From Haemophilus parahaemolyticus (GTDB lineage: Bacteria > Pseudomonadota > Gammaproteobacteria > Enterobacterales > Pasteurellaceae), in contig NZ_JAHAHT010000053.1 in the NCBI RefSeq assembly GCF_018373095.1, positions 1 to 11,455 on the forward strand: a stretch of DNA of 11,455 bases, written 5' to 3'. Within the stretch, counting starts at the first letter, position 1; each line of letters begins with the position of its first letter. The notes under the pieces were generated by a model. The model was not told the DNA's origin. It did not search any database and was given only the letters and a program-made list of their open reading frames with translations. A program made the position numbers and the translations under genes. Shown here one piece after another: positions 6,542 through 11,455 of the stretch.

Positions 6542-8362
6542 TTACTCAACCGTCACCGATTTCGCGAGGTTACGTGGTTGATCCACATCAGTCCCTTTAA
6601 TTAACGCAACGTGGTATGAGAGTAGTTGCAGTGGTATGGTGTAGAAAATTGGAGCAGTTACTTCATCAACTTTCGGGAACACCAAAGTTTTGTAGCCTAA
6701 GCCCGCATCGTGGTCGGCGAAGATAAATAATTGACCGCCGCGTGCTTTCACTTCTTCAATGTTCGATTTCACTTTTTCAAGCAAATCATTTTCAGGGGCA
6801 ACGACAATTACAGGCATTTCGTTGTCGATTAATGCGAGTGGCCCGTGTTTTAATTCGCCTGCTGCGTAGGCTTCGGCGTGAATGTATGAAATCTCTTTTA
6901 ATTTCAACGCCGATTCCATGGCGATCGGGTAGAATTCGCCACGACCTAAGAATAAGCTGTGTTGTTTATCTGCAAAGTCTTCAGAGAGTATCTCGATCTC
7001 TTTTTCATGCGTTAATGCTGCCTCAATTAACGCTGGCAAACGTTGTAATGCGTGAACGATATCCGCTTCTTGATCCGCTGAAACATTGCCTTTTAAGCGA
7101 CCTAATGCTGCTGTTAAAAGTAATAAACAGGTTAATTGAGTTGTGAAGGCTTTAGTTGATGCTACGCCTACTTCTACACCCGCACGGGTCATAAAGGCAA
7201 AGTCTGATTCACGCACTAATGATGAGGTAGCTACGTTACAAATCGTCATTGCTGCCATAAAACCTGACGCTTTCGCCAAGCGTAATGCCGCTAAAGTATC
7301 TGCTGTTTCGCCAGATTGTGAGATGGTCACTAATAAGCTATTTGGGCGAGTTACGAATTTGCGGTAGCGGAATTCAGAGGCGATTTCTACATCACATGCC
7401 ACACCTGCAATTGATTCTAACCAATAGCGTGCCACCATCCCTGCGTTGTAAGAGGTACCGCAAGCGACGATTTGGATATGTTCCACTTTCGATAAAATTT
7501 CCGCAGCATTTGGTGCAATGGCTTCTAAATTCACTTTGCCTTCTTTGATGCGACCGTCTAACGTATTCATAATTGCCACTGGTTGTTCGAAAATTTCTTT
7601 CTGCATATAGTGGCGATATTGTCCTTTATCTGCTGCATCTTGTTCAAAGTTGCCTTCGTGAATTTCACGTTCTACTTTGTTGCCGTTGCGGTCGTAAATA
7701 TCAACTGAAGTACGTGTGATTTCTGCCACATCGCCTTCTTCTAAGTAAGCAAAACGGCGGGTTACGCTTAATAGTGCAAGCGGGTCAGAAGCGAGGAAGT
7801 TTTCACCGATGCCGTAACCGATAACTAACGGAGAACCTGAACGTGCTACGATTAAATGCTCTGGTTCTTCTTCATTTAATACTACGGTACCGTATGCACC
7901 GCGAAGTTGTTTCACGGTTTTTTGCACTGCTTCTAATAATGAATTTGATGTGCGGAATTCCCATTCCACTAAATGGGCGATCACTTCGGTGTCAGTTTGT
8001 GATTGGAACACATAACCGCGTGCTTGTAACTCTGCACGCAACTCTTCGTAGTTTTCGATAATACCGTTGTGAACCACTGCAATTTTGCCTGAGCGGTGAG
8101 GGTGTGCATTGGCTTCAGATGGTTCACCGTGGGTTGCCCAGCGGGTGTGTGCTATCCCTGTTCCACCTAATAATGGTTTAGCTTCTAACGCATCATCTAA
8201 GGCTTTTACTTTACCCACGCGACGTAAAATATTTATTTGTTTATCTGCACCTAATACGGCAACGCCCGCAGAGTCGTAACCACGATACTCTAAGCGGTGT
8301 AATCCATCGACTAAAATTGCTGCTACATCACGTTGTGCTACCGCACCGACAATTCCACACAT
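6542..8362 (-). CDS. glmS: Glutamine-fructose-6-phosphate aminotransferase (glucosamine-6-phosphate synthase)
   Basis: This cytoplasmic enzyme makes glucosamine-6-phosphate from fructose-6-phosphate and glutamine, the first step toward UDP-GlcNAc for peptidoglycan and lipid A. The 606-residue length fits the family (E. coli 609). The protein begins MCGIVGA; Cys2 becomes the N-terminal nucleophile after Met removal. The glutaminase domain includes HRLEYRGYDSAG and HTRWATHGEP (72-81). Two SIS sugar-isomerase domains follow, with CGTSYNAG (301-308) and SQSGETADT (348-356) in the first, and the C-terminal AKSVTVE closes the active site. TAGGAAA (8371-8377) is a good Shine-Dalgarno 8 nt from the ATG. 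A DeoR-family gene lies upstream on the same strand. No glmS ribozyme is seen in the short leader, as expected for a Gram-negative. Confidence 0.98.
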   Translation of the reverse strand: MCGIVGAVAQRDVAAILVDGLHRLEYRGYDSAGVAVLGADKQINILRRVGKVKALDDALEAKPLLGGTGIAHTRWATHGEPSEANAHPHRSGKIAVVHNGIIENYEELRAELQARGYVFQSQTDTEVIAHLVEWEFRTSNSLLEAVQKTVKQLRGAYGTVVLNEEEPEHLIVARSGSPLVIGYGIGENFLASDPLALLSVTRRFAYLEEGDVAEITRTSVDIYDRNGNKVEREIHEGNFEQDAADKGQYRHYMQKEIFEQPVAIMNTLDGRIKEGKVNLEAIAPNAAEILSKVEHIQIVACGTSYNAGMVARYWLESIAGVACDVEIASEFRYRKFVTRPNSLLVTISQSGETADTLAALRLAKASGFMAAMTICNVATSSLVRESDFAFMTRAGVEVGVASTKAFTTQLTCLLLLTAALGRLKGNVSADQEADIVHALQRLPALIEAALTHEKEIEILSEDFADKQHSLFLGRGEFYPIAMESALKLKEISYIHAEAYAAGELKHGPLALIDNEMPVIVVAPENDLLEKVKSNIEEVKARGGQLFIFADHDAGLGYKTLVFPKVDEVTAPIFYTIPLQLLSYHVALIKGTDVDQPRNLAKSVTVE

Positions 8363-8401
8363 AAATTTTATTTCCTAATGTTTGTTTAATTTGAGTTTAA
8401 A

Positions 8402-8430
8402 TTTATAGATTTCTTCGTTTTTTTCTGCAA
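8402..8430 (-). promoter_or_regulatory. Promoter of glmS
   Basis: On the minus strand TTGCAG (8425-8430) and TATAAA (8402-8407) are 17 bp apart, placing the start near 8395 and a leader of about 33 nt. The spacer contains TTCGTTT (plus strand, 8414-8420), the same seven bases found in the likely operator of the upstream DeoR-family gene. The -35 box lies in the end of the foldback element at 8425-8584. Confidence 0.6.
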
Positions 8431-8584
8431 AATCTCCCTTGCCCCTCTTTGCTAAATAGGGGAACCTATACAAACCTAAAACTAATATCGAAATACTTTT
8501 AGATAAGTGAATATCTCAAGTGATATTAAAATGCTTTCGATATAATCCCCTCTTTAGCAAAGAGGGGTAGGGGAGATTTGGCAG
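8425..8584. mobile_element. Foldback (MITE-like) element made of two inverted palindromic repeats
   Basis: The ends 8425-8438 and 8570-8584 are inverted copies of CTGCNAAATCTCCC with minor differences. Each is followed inward by CCCCTCTTTGCTAAAGAGGGG: the right copy (8547-8567) is a perfect 9-bp hairpin with a 3-nt loop, and the left copy (8442-8462) has one mismatch. An inner pair, ATATCGAAA (8485-8493) and TTTCGATAT (8535-8543), extends the fold. No coding frame is present. It fills most of the 259-nt gap between glmS and the DeoR-family gene and may also act as the 3' terminator of the latter. No clear target-site duplication is visible. Confidence 0.75.
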
Positions 8585-8621
8585 TAGTAATTAACGGAGA
8601 AAATATACGATAAAATAAGTA

Positions 8622-9386
8622 CTATTTCGCCACAATCACTTCTACGCCGTTTTGTTCAATCAAAACTTTCGTTTCGTAACTTAATTGGCTATCAGTGATG
8701 ATTTTGTCAATCTTCGACCAATCAAGTTCCACATTGGGCATTTTTCTTCCGATCTTTTGTGATTCGATTAACACAATTACTTCACGGCTCACTTCTGCCA
8801 TCACTTGGCTTAACCTGACTAACTCATTGAATGTCGTTGTGCCACGTTCTAAATCTAATCCATCAGCCCCAATAAAAAGCTGGTCAAAATCATAAGAACG
8901 AAGGGCATTTTCTGCCACTTTGCCTTGGAAGGATTCTGAACGAGCGTCCCAAGTACCGCCAGTCATTAGCACAGTGGGTTCGCATTCCAAGGTGGTTAAT
9001 TCATTCGCAAGTGAAAGGGAGTTTGTCATAATCACCAACCCTTTTTGATTCAAGGCTTTTACCAACGCCCCAGTGGTGCTACCGCTATCAATAATGATGC
9101 GATTGTGATCAGAAATAATTTCACAAGCTGCTTTGGCAATAGCTAACTTTTGTTTCGAAAGTTGCTCGTCGTTGTTCTCTTCTTCCATCATTTCCGATGG
9201 CATTTTTATCGCCCCACCATAACGGCGAAGCAAGAAACCGCCTTCTTCTAATACACGTAAATCTTTACGAATAGTCACTTCAGAAGTTTCAAAGAGTTGG
9301 GCAAGATAATCTACGCTTAATTCATTTTGTTCCATCAGCATAGAAACAATCAGCTGACGGCGTTGTTGGGTATTTCGCTTTGACAT
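8622..9386 (-). CDS. DeoR-family transcriptional repressor, SrlR-like, upstream of glmS
   Basis: The 254-residue protein has the standard DeoR plan: an N-terminal winged helix-turn-helix (about 5-58, with LSVDYLAQLFETSEVTIRKDL and GGFLLRRYGGA) and a sugar-phosphate-sensing domain with DSGSTTGAL, MTNSLSLANEL, GADGLD and TTFNE. It resembles E. coli SrlR/GutR closely in layout, but no glucitol genes are near. The next gene downstream on the same strand is glmS, so an amino-sugar phosphate is a more likely signal. That is inference from position, from a recollection that DeoR-type regulators flank glmS in some other gammaproteobacteria, and from the shared TTCGTTT motif. No Shine-Dalgarno is visible before the ATG at 9384-9386. 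Repressor is the usual role in this family; an activator role cannot be excluded. Confidence 0.88.
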   Translation of the reverse strand: MSKRNTQQRRQLIVSMLMEQNELSVDYLAQLFETSEVTIRKDLRVLEEGGFLLRRYGGAIKMPSEMMEEENNDEQLSKQKLAIAKAACEIISDHNRIIIDSGSTTGALVKALNQKGLVIMTNSLSLANELTTLECEPTVLMTGGTWDARSESFQGKVAENALRSYDFDQLFIGADGLDLERGTTTFNELVRLSQVMAEVSREVIVLIESQKIGRKMPNVELDWSKIDKIITDSQLSYETKVLIEQNGVEVIVAK

Positions 9387-9401
9387 AATTTTTAAGTTAT
9401 A

Positions 9402-9420
9402 AAGTTTCGTTTCAAAACTT
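9402..9420. promoter_or_regulatory. Likely autoregulatory operator of the DeoR-family gene
   Basis: AAGTTT (9402-9407) and AAACTT (9415-9420) form an inverted repeat around TTTCGTTTC (9405-9413). TTTC-type repeats like this are typical of DeoR-family operators (AgaR, GlpR class). The site covers the predicted transcription start near 9419, where a bound repressor would block initiation. Confidence 0.5.
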
Positions 9421-9425
9421 GGAAA

Positions 9426-9453
9426 ATTATAGTGAAATTTTGACCGCTTGCAA
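9426..9453 (-). promoter_or_regulatory. Promoter of the DeoR-family gene, containing an uptake signal
   Basis: On the minus strand TTGCAA (9448-9453) and a perfect TATAAT (9426-9431) are 16 bp apart. The start would be near 9419, giving a leader of about 33 nt. The uptake signal GCAAGCGGTCAAAATTT overlaps the -35 box and fills most of the spacer. Confidence 0.6.
9442..9451 (-). other. DNA uptake signal variant, GCAAGCGGTC
   Basis: On the minus strand GCAAGCGGTCAAAATTTC matches the Apl-type core and its A/T-rich flank with one base changed at the first position. It is embedded in the promoter of the DeoR-family gene. Confidence 0.65.
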
Positions 9454-9459
9454 GTAGAA

Positions 9460-9693
9460 AAATGATGAATTAAAGGTGATGTTTTATATTTATAATTTAT
9501 ATACTGACTACAGGCTCTTATTTAATTCAAATTAAGATTTCTGAGTTTGTCGAAGAGTAAGTCATTTATGATCAAATATGCACAATACGAATGCTTTGGT
9601 AGTCCTTTGGTAGTCCTTTGATAATAGTTTGATAAGTCCACTAAGTATCTCAGAAATCTACTCAGCAACTGTTTTGTGCATTCGCTACGTTAA
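9460..9693. repeat. Gene-free stretch with an 11-bp inverted repeat and an 11-bp tandem repeat
   Basis: No supportable gene lies between the regulator promoter and the stop of the sxy homologue. AGATTTCTGAG (9535-9545) and CTCAGAAATCT (9649-9659) are perfect inverted copies bounding 125 bp. Inside, CTTTGGTAGTC occurs twice in tandem (9594-9604, 9605-9615), with a decayed third start CTTTGATAAT. GCACAA/CGAATGC (9580s) and TTGTGCATTCG (about 9673) also mirror each other loosely. It could be a remnant of a small mobile element, or the 3' terminator region of sxy; no T-run follows the hairpin arms. Confidence 0.45.
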
Positions 9694-10344
9694 TTAATCA
9701 TCATTGGGAATGTCAAAACGATGACGTAAACCAGCATCGTAAAATGCTTGGTTTGCTTCAAGTAATAACTCTTTTCGTTCTTCTCTGGTGATATGATAAA
9801 TAGATTTTTGATGGATTGCTCCGTGCAATTTAAATAGCATTAGGTCTGACCTATCGGTTCCTTGCTTAATTAATTCAATAAAGGTGTTCATATAACCTTT
9901 TTGTTTAAATTGCTCTACATTTTTTATATTGATCTTCTTTAAGATTCTTTCCATTTTGAAGTTCATGTTGGTTAATGAACGAATTTGTGTTTTTCGTTTT
10001 TCTTGCTCTTTTTCATATTGTTCCGCTAGTTCATTTAATATGCTTCTAACCCAATGAGCAAATAGAGGATTTGTTAGGGCTGTATCATAAGGTATAGCAT
10101 AGAAATTTTTGGTATTAAGCCCAACCTCTGGGTCTTGAAGGACATATGTACCTTCAAGCTGTTGAATGTCTGTTTTGGTTTCATGAGATGCCCGAATAAA
10201 TACCATATCATTTTTATATAGTGCAATCATAAAACCATTAGCATGGATCCCATAATAAGAAAAATGAGTTTTTAGTCTGATTTTGCCAATAATAGGGTCG
10301 AAAAGCGTAGAAATAGGTTGTACAACAGCTCGAATTGGTTGCAT
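9694..10344 (-). CDS. sxy: Sxy/TfoX-family competence activator
   Basis: Sxy (TfoX) is the positive regulator that, with CRP, switches on natural competence genes at CRP-S sites. The 216-residue length equals that of H. influenzae Sxy (217). The TfoX N-terminal domain (about 12-105) includes IGKIRLKTHFSYYGI followed by FMIALYKNDMVFIRAS, parallel to the H. influenzae pattern VSFKNLFTGYGL / MFAIWQNKKLYLR. The TfoX C-terminal helical domain (about 122-205) has LTNMNFKMERILKKINI, like LPNLTIKYERALIKVGI, and then FIELIKQG. The link between domains is lysine- and glutamate-rich (about 105-121). The start is fixed by AGGAGG (10349-10354), 4 nt from the ATG. Identity with known Sxy is low but the order of motifs is convincing. 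It stands alone, divergent from rpsJ, in a genome segment rich in uptake signals. Confidence 0.88.
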   Translation of the reverse strand: MQPIRAVVQPISTLFDPIIGKIRLKTHFSYYGIHANGFMIALYKNDMVFIRASHETKTDIQQLEGTYVLQDPEVGLNTKNFYAIPYDTALTNPLFAHWVRSILNELAEQYEKEQEKRKTQIRSLTNMNFKMERILKKINIKNVEQFKQKGYMNTFIELIKQGTDRSDLMLFKLHGAIHQKSIYHITREERKELLLEANQAFYDAGLRHRFDIPNDD

Positions 10345-10363
10345 TTTTCCTCCTGTAAAAATG
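10342..10363 (-). promoter_or_regulatory. sxy start-site hairpin holding the Shine-Dalgarno in its loop
   Basis: In the sxy mRNA CAUUUUU (10363-10357) can pair perfectly with AAAAAUG (10348-10342), leaving the 8-nt loop ACAGGAGG. The start codon is in the stem and the Shine-Dalgarno in the loop. The stem is 7 bp and nearly all A-U, so it would melt easily. Translational control of sxy by mRNA folding is known in H. influenzae; whether this smaller hairpin does the same is inference. Confidence 0.5.
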
Positions 10364-10398
10364 TAAATAAATTTAAGTAAAAAATAAATCTTTTATTA

Positions 10399-10427
10399 TA
10401 AATACTGAGAAAATCTTCGCATTTCAA
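10399..10427 (-). promoter_or_regulatory. Promoter of sxy
   Basis: On the minus strand TTGAAA (10422-10427) and TATTTA (10399-10404) are 17 bp apart, with a predicted start near 10392 and a leader of about 48 nt. An overlapping TATAAT (10395-10400) is an alternative -10 box but lacks a good -35 partner. Confidence 0.5.
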
Positions 10428-10441
10428 CTATAAATTTTAAA

Positions 10442-10465
10442 AAGTGTGAACTTGCTCGAAAATTT
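10442..10465. promoter_or_regulatory. CRP-like site upstream of sxy
   Basis: TGTGA (10445-10449), six bases, then TCGAA (10456-10460), with A/T-rich flanks, matches the CRP consensus TGTGA-N6-TCACA perfectly in one half and in three of five positions in the other. Its centre is about 60 bp upstream of the predicted sxy start, the usual class I position. CRP control of sxy is established in relatives; this site is inferred. Confidence 0.5.
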
Positions 10466-10552
10466 GAGAAAAATATTTTGGAATAACATAAAAGATTGCG
10501 TCATTTCAAATTTTTATGATTTATGATAAGAAATGCTAAAAATTTTTGCTTG

Positions 10553-10561
10553 AAAAGCGGT
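10553..10561 (+). other. Degenerate DNA uptake signal, AAAAGCGGT
   Basis: AAAAGCGGTTCAAAAAATT differs from ACAAGCGGTCAAATTT by one core base and an extra T. It lies within the sxy-rpsJ gap just upstream of the S10 promoter, and may be a decayed or incipient uptake signal. Confidence 0.35.
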
Positions 10562-10593
10562 TCAAAAAATTAGCAAATTTGCAGAAAAAAGAG

Positions 10594-10622
10594 TTGCCAA
10601 AATCAGATTTTATCTGTATCAT
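10594..10622 (+). promoter_or_regulatory. Promoter of the S10 ribosomal protein operon
   Basis: TTGCCA (10594-10599) and TATCAT (10617-10622) are 17 bp apart, with a predicted start near 10629. The 30 bp upstream are strongly A/T-rich with A-tracts and a perfect GCAAATTTGC palindrome (10573-10582), consistent with an UP element for a highly expressed operon. Confidence 0.6.
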
Positions 10623-10628
10623 ATAGTC

Positions 10629-10830
10629 ACTTTTATCGTGTATCTTTGCGAGAAGACAGACGAGTTAAGTCGTTTGATGTAATCATTTATCAAATGGTGT
10701 TGCCGATTTGGTAGCACATATAATGTTCCTAATCTTGGAACTATAATAGGTGTAACTGAGCTCCCTTATTCTTTGAGATAAGTGGTAGTTTGGTTTTTTA
10801 TTAGCTAAATTTTAATGGAGCTCTGGTCTA
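10629..10830 (+). promoter_or_regulatory. S10 operon leader with attenuator-like hairpin (probable L4 autoregulation)
   Basis: About 200 nt separate the predicted start from the rpsJ ATG. Three hairpins are visible: TTTGAT (10672-10677) with ATCAAA (10689-10694); GTTCC (10725-10729) with GGAAC (10737-10741); and CTTAT (10765-10769) with ATAAG (10778-10782), extended by CC/GG and ACT/AGT. The last is followed by a six-T run at 10794-10799. In E. coli and relatives ribosomal protein L4 binds this leader to promote termination and block translation. The layout here agrees; base-by-base homology was not tested. Confidence 0.65.
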
Positions 10831-11142
10831 ATGCAGAACCAAAGAATCCGTATCCGCTTAAAAGCATTTGATCATCGTTTAATTGATCAATCAACAGCGG
10901 AGATCGTAGAAACAGCTAAACGTACTGGTGCACAAGTTCGTGGTCCAATTCCTTTACCAACTCGTAAAGAACGTTTCACGGTATTGATTTCTCCACACGT
11001 TAACAAAGATGCGCGTGACCAATATGAAATCCGTACTCACAAACGTTTAGTTGATATTGTTGAACCAACAGAAAAAACTGTTGATGCATTAATGCGTTTA
11101 GATCTAGCTGCTGGCGTTGATGTTCAGATTAGTCTAGGTTAA
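10831..11142 (+). CDS. rpsJ: 30S ribosomal protein S10
   Basis: This is a complete 103-residue S10, starting [20 protein letters not shown] and ending with the conserved [16 protein letters not shown]. It sits in the head of the 30S subunit and also acts as NusE, partnering NusB in transcription antitermination. GGAG (10817-10820) is a Shine-Dalgarno 10 nt from the ATG, slightly far. It is the first gene of the S10 operon, followed after 25 nt by rplC. Length and sequence match the family without oddities. Confidence 0.99.
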
Positions 11143-11167
11143 TTGGGAATTTTAAGAGGTTATTACA

Positions 11168-11455
11168 ATGATTGGTTTAATCGGTCGTAAAGTTGGTATG
11201 ACCCGCGTTTTCACTGAAGACGGCGTGTCTATTCCAGTTACCGTTATCGAAATCGAAGCCAACCGTGTTACTCAAGTTAAAACCCTTGAAAACGATGGCT
11301 ATTCTGCAATTCAAGTTACTACTGGTACTAAAAAAGCTAGTCGTGTAACTAAACCAGAAGCAGGCCATTTCGTGAAAGCAGGTGTTGAAGCTGGTCGCGG
11401 TTTATGGGAATTTCGTACTGAAGGTGAAGAATTCACTTTAGGTCAAGAAATCAAT
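11168..11455 (+). CDS. rplC: 50S ribosomal protein L3, N-terminal part (cut by window end)
   Basis: The first 96 codons of L3 (full length about 208) are present, starting MIGLIGRKVGMTRVFTEDG, the typical L3 opening, and continuing through VTVIEIEANRVTQVKT. L3 is an early assembly protein of the 50S subunit near the peptidyl-transferase centre. AAGAGGT (11154-11160) is a strong Shine-Dalgarno 7 nt from the ATG. It is the second gene of the S10 operon; rplD (L4), the regulator of the leader, should follow outside the window. Confidence 0.98.
   Translation, partial: MIGLIGRKVGMTRVFTEDGVSIPVTVIEIEANRVTQVKTLENDGYSAIQVTTGTKKASRVTKPEAGHFVKAGVEAGRGLWEFRTEGEEFTLGQEIN

Noticed and set aside
6742..7146. 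134-codon plus-strand frame opposite glmS
   Set aside because: Antisense shadow of a conserved enzyme gene, with no domain pattern.
7771..7787. GCAAGCGGGTC as an uptake signal
   Set aside because: The core T is replaced by G (CGGG), and it lies in a conserved glmS coding segment; chance similarity is likelier.
8363..8400. A glmS ribozyme or riboswitch in the glmS leader
   Set aside because: The leader is only about 33 nt and A/T-rich, far too short for the ribozyme, which is a feature of Gram-positive relatives.
1..11455. CRISPR array, tRNA or rRNA genes, complete insertion sequence or prophage genes
   Set aside because: No regularly spaced direct repeats with unique spacers, no cloverleaf-like segment and no transposase or integrase frame were found. 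The only tandem array is protein-coding.

Overview
The window reads as chromosomal DNA of a member of the Pasteurellaceae. Base composition is moderately AT-rich. MutS, RecG, GlmS, S10 and L3 are typical gammaproteobacterial proteins. The short DNA-uptake signals are of the ACAAGCGGT (Actinobacillus pleuropneumoniae/Mannheimia/H. ducreyi) type: exact or one-base variants lie at about 4277, 4470, 6069, 6517 and 9442. I found no copy of the Haemophilus-type core AAGTGCGGT. A relative of Actinobacillus or Mannheimia is therefore most likely; species is not decidable from this sequence alone.

Left part (1-1800). The window opens inside a plus-strand gene whose start lies outside. Its visible part begins with sixteen in-frame 18-bp repeats (RKAEEA/RKVEEA). 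It ends with a beta-barrel domain like those of TbpB/factor-H-binding-type surface lipoproteins. A strong hairpin separates it from a minus-strand beta-class glutathione S-transferase. That gene is divergent from mutS, with the two promoters about 5-10 bp apart.

Centre (1803-9386). mutS (+) runs into recG (-) with only 17 nt between the stop codons. Reading leftward on the minus strand the order is a DeoR-family regulator, glmS, recG. glmS and recG are 45 nt apart and probably co-transcribed. Between the regulator and glmS lies a ~160-bp foldback element of the dispersed-repeat type; one of its ends appears to form the -35 box of the glmS promoter. TTCGTTT motifs occur at both the regulator promoter and the glmS promoter. 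This suggests autoregulation and local control of glucosamine-6-phosphate synthesis.

Right part (9387-11455). After a 307-bp gene-free stretch with repeats comes a Sxy/TfoX homologue (-), the competence activator. It has a CRP-like site at about -60 and a small hairpin that puts the Shine-Dalgarno in the loop and the AUG in the stem. Divergent from it is the start of the S10 ribosomal operon (rpsJ, then rplC cut by the window end), with a ~200-nt leader carrying an attenuator-like hairpin and U-run.

Most genes here are ordinary housekeeping genes. The interesting material is regulatory and repetitive: the repeat-encoded stalk of the surface protein, the foldback element at glmS, the uptake signal inside a promoter, and the sxy control region.
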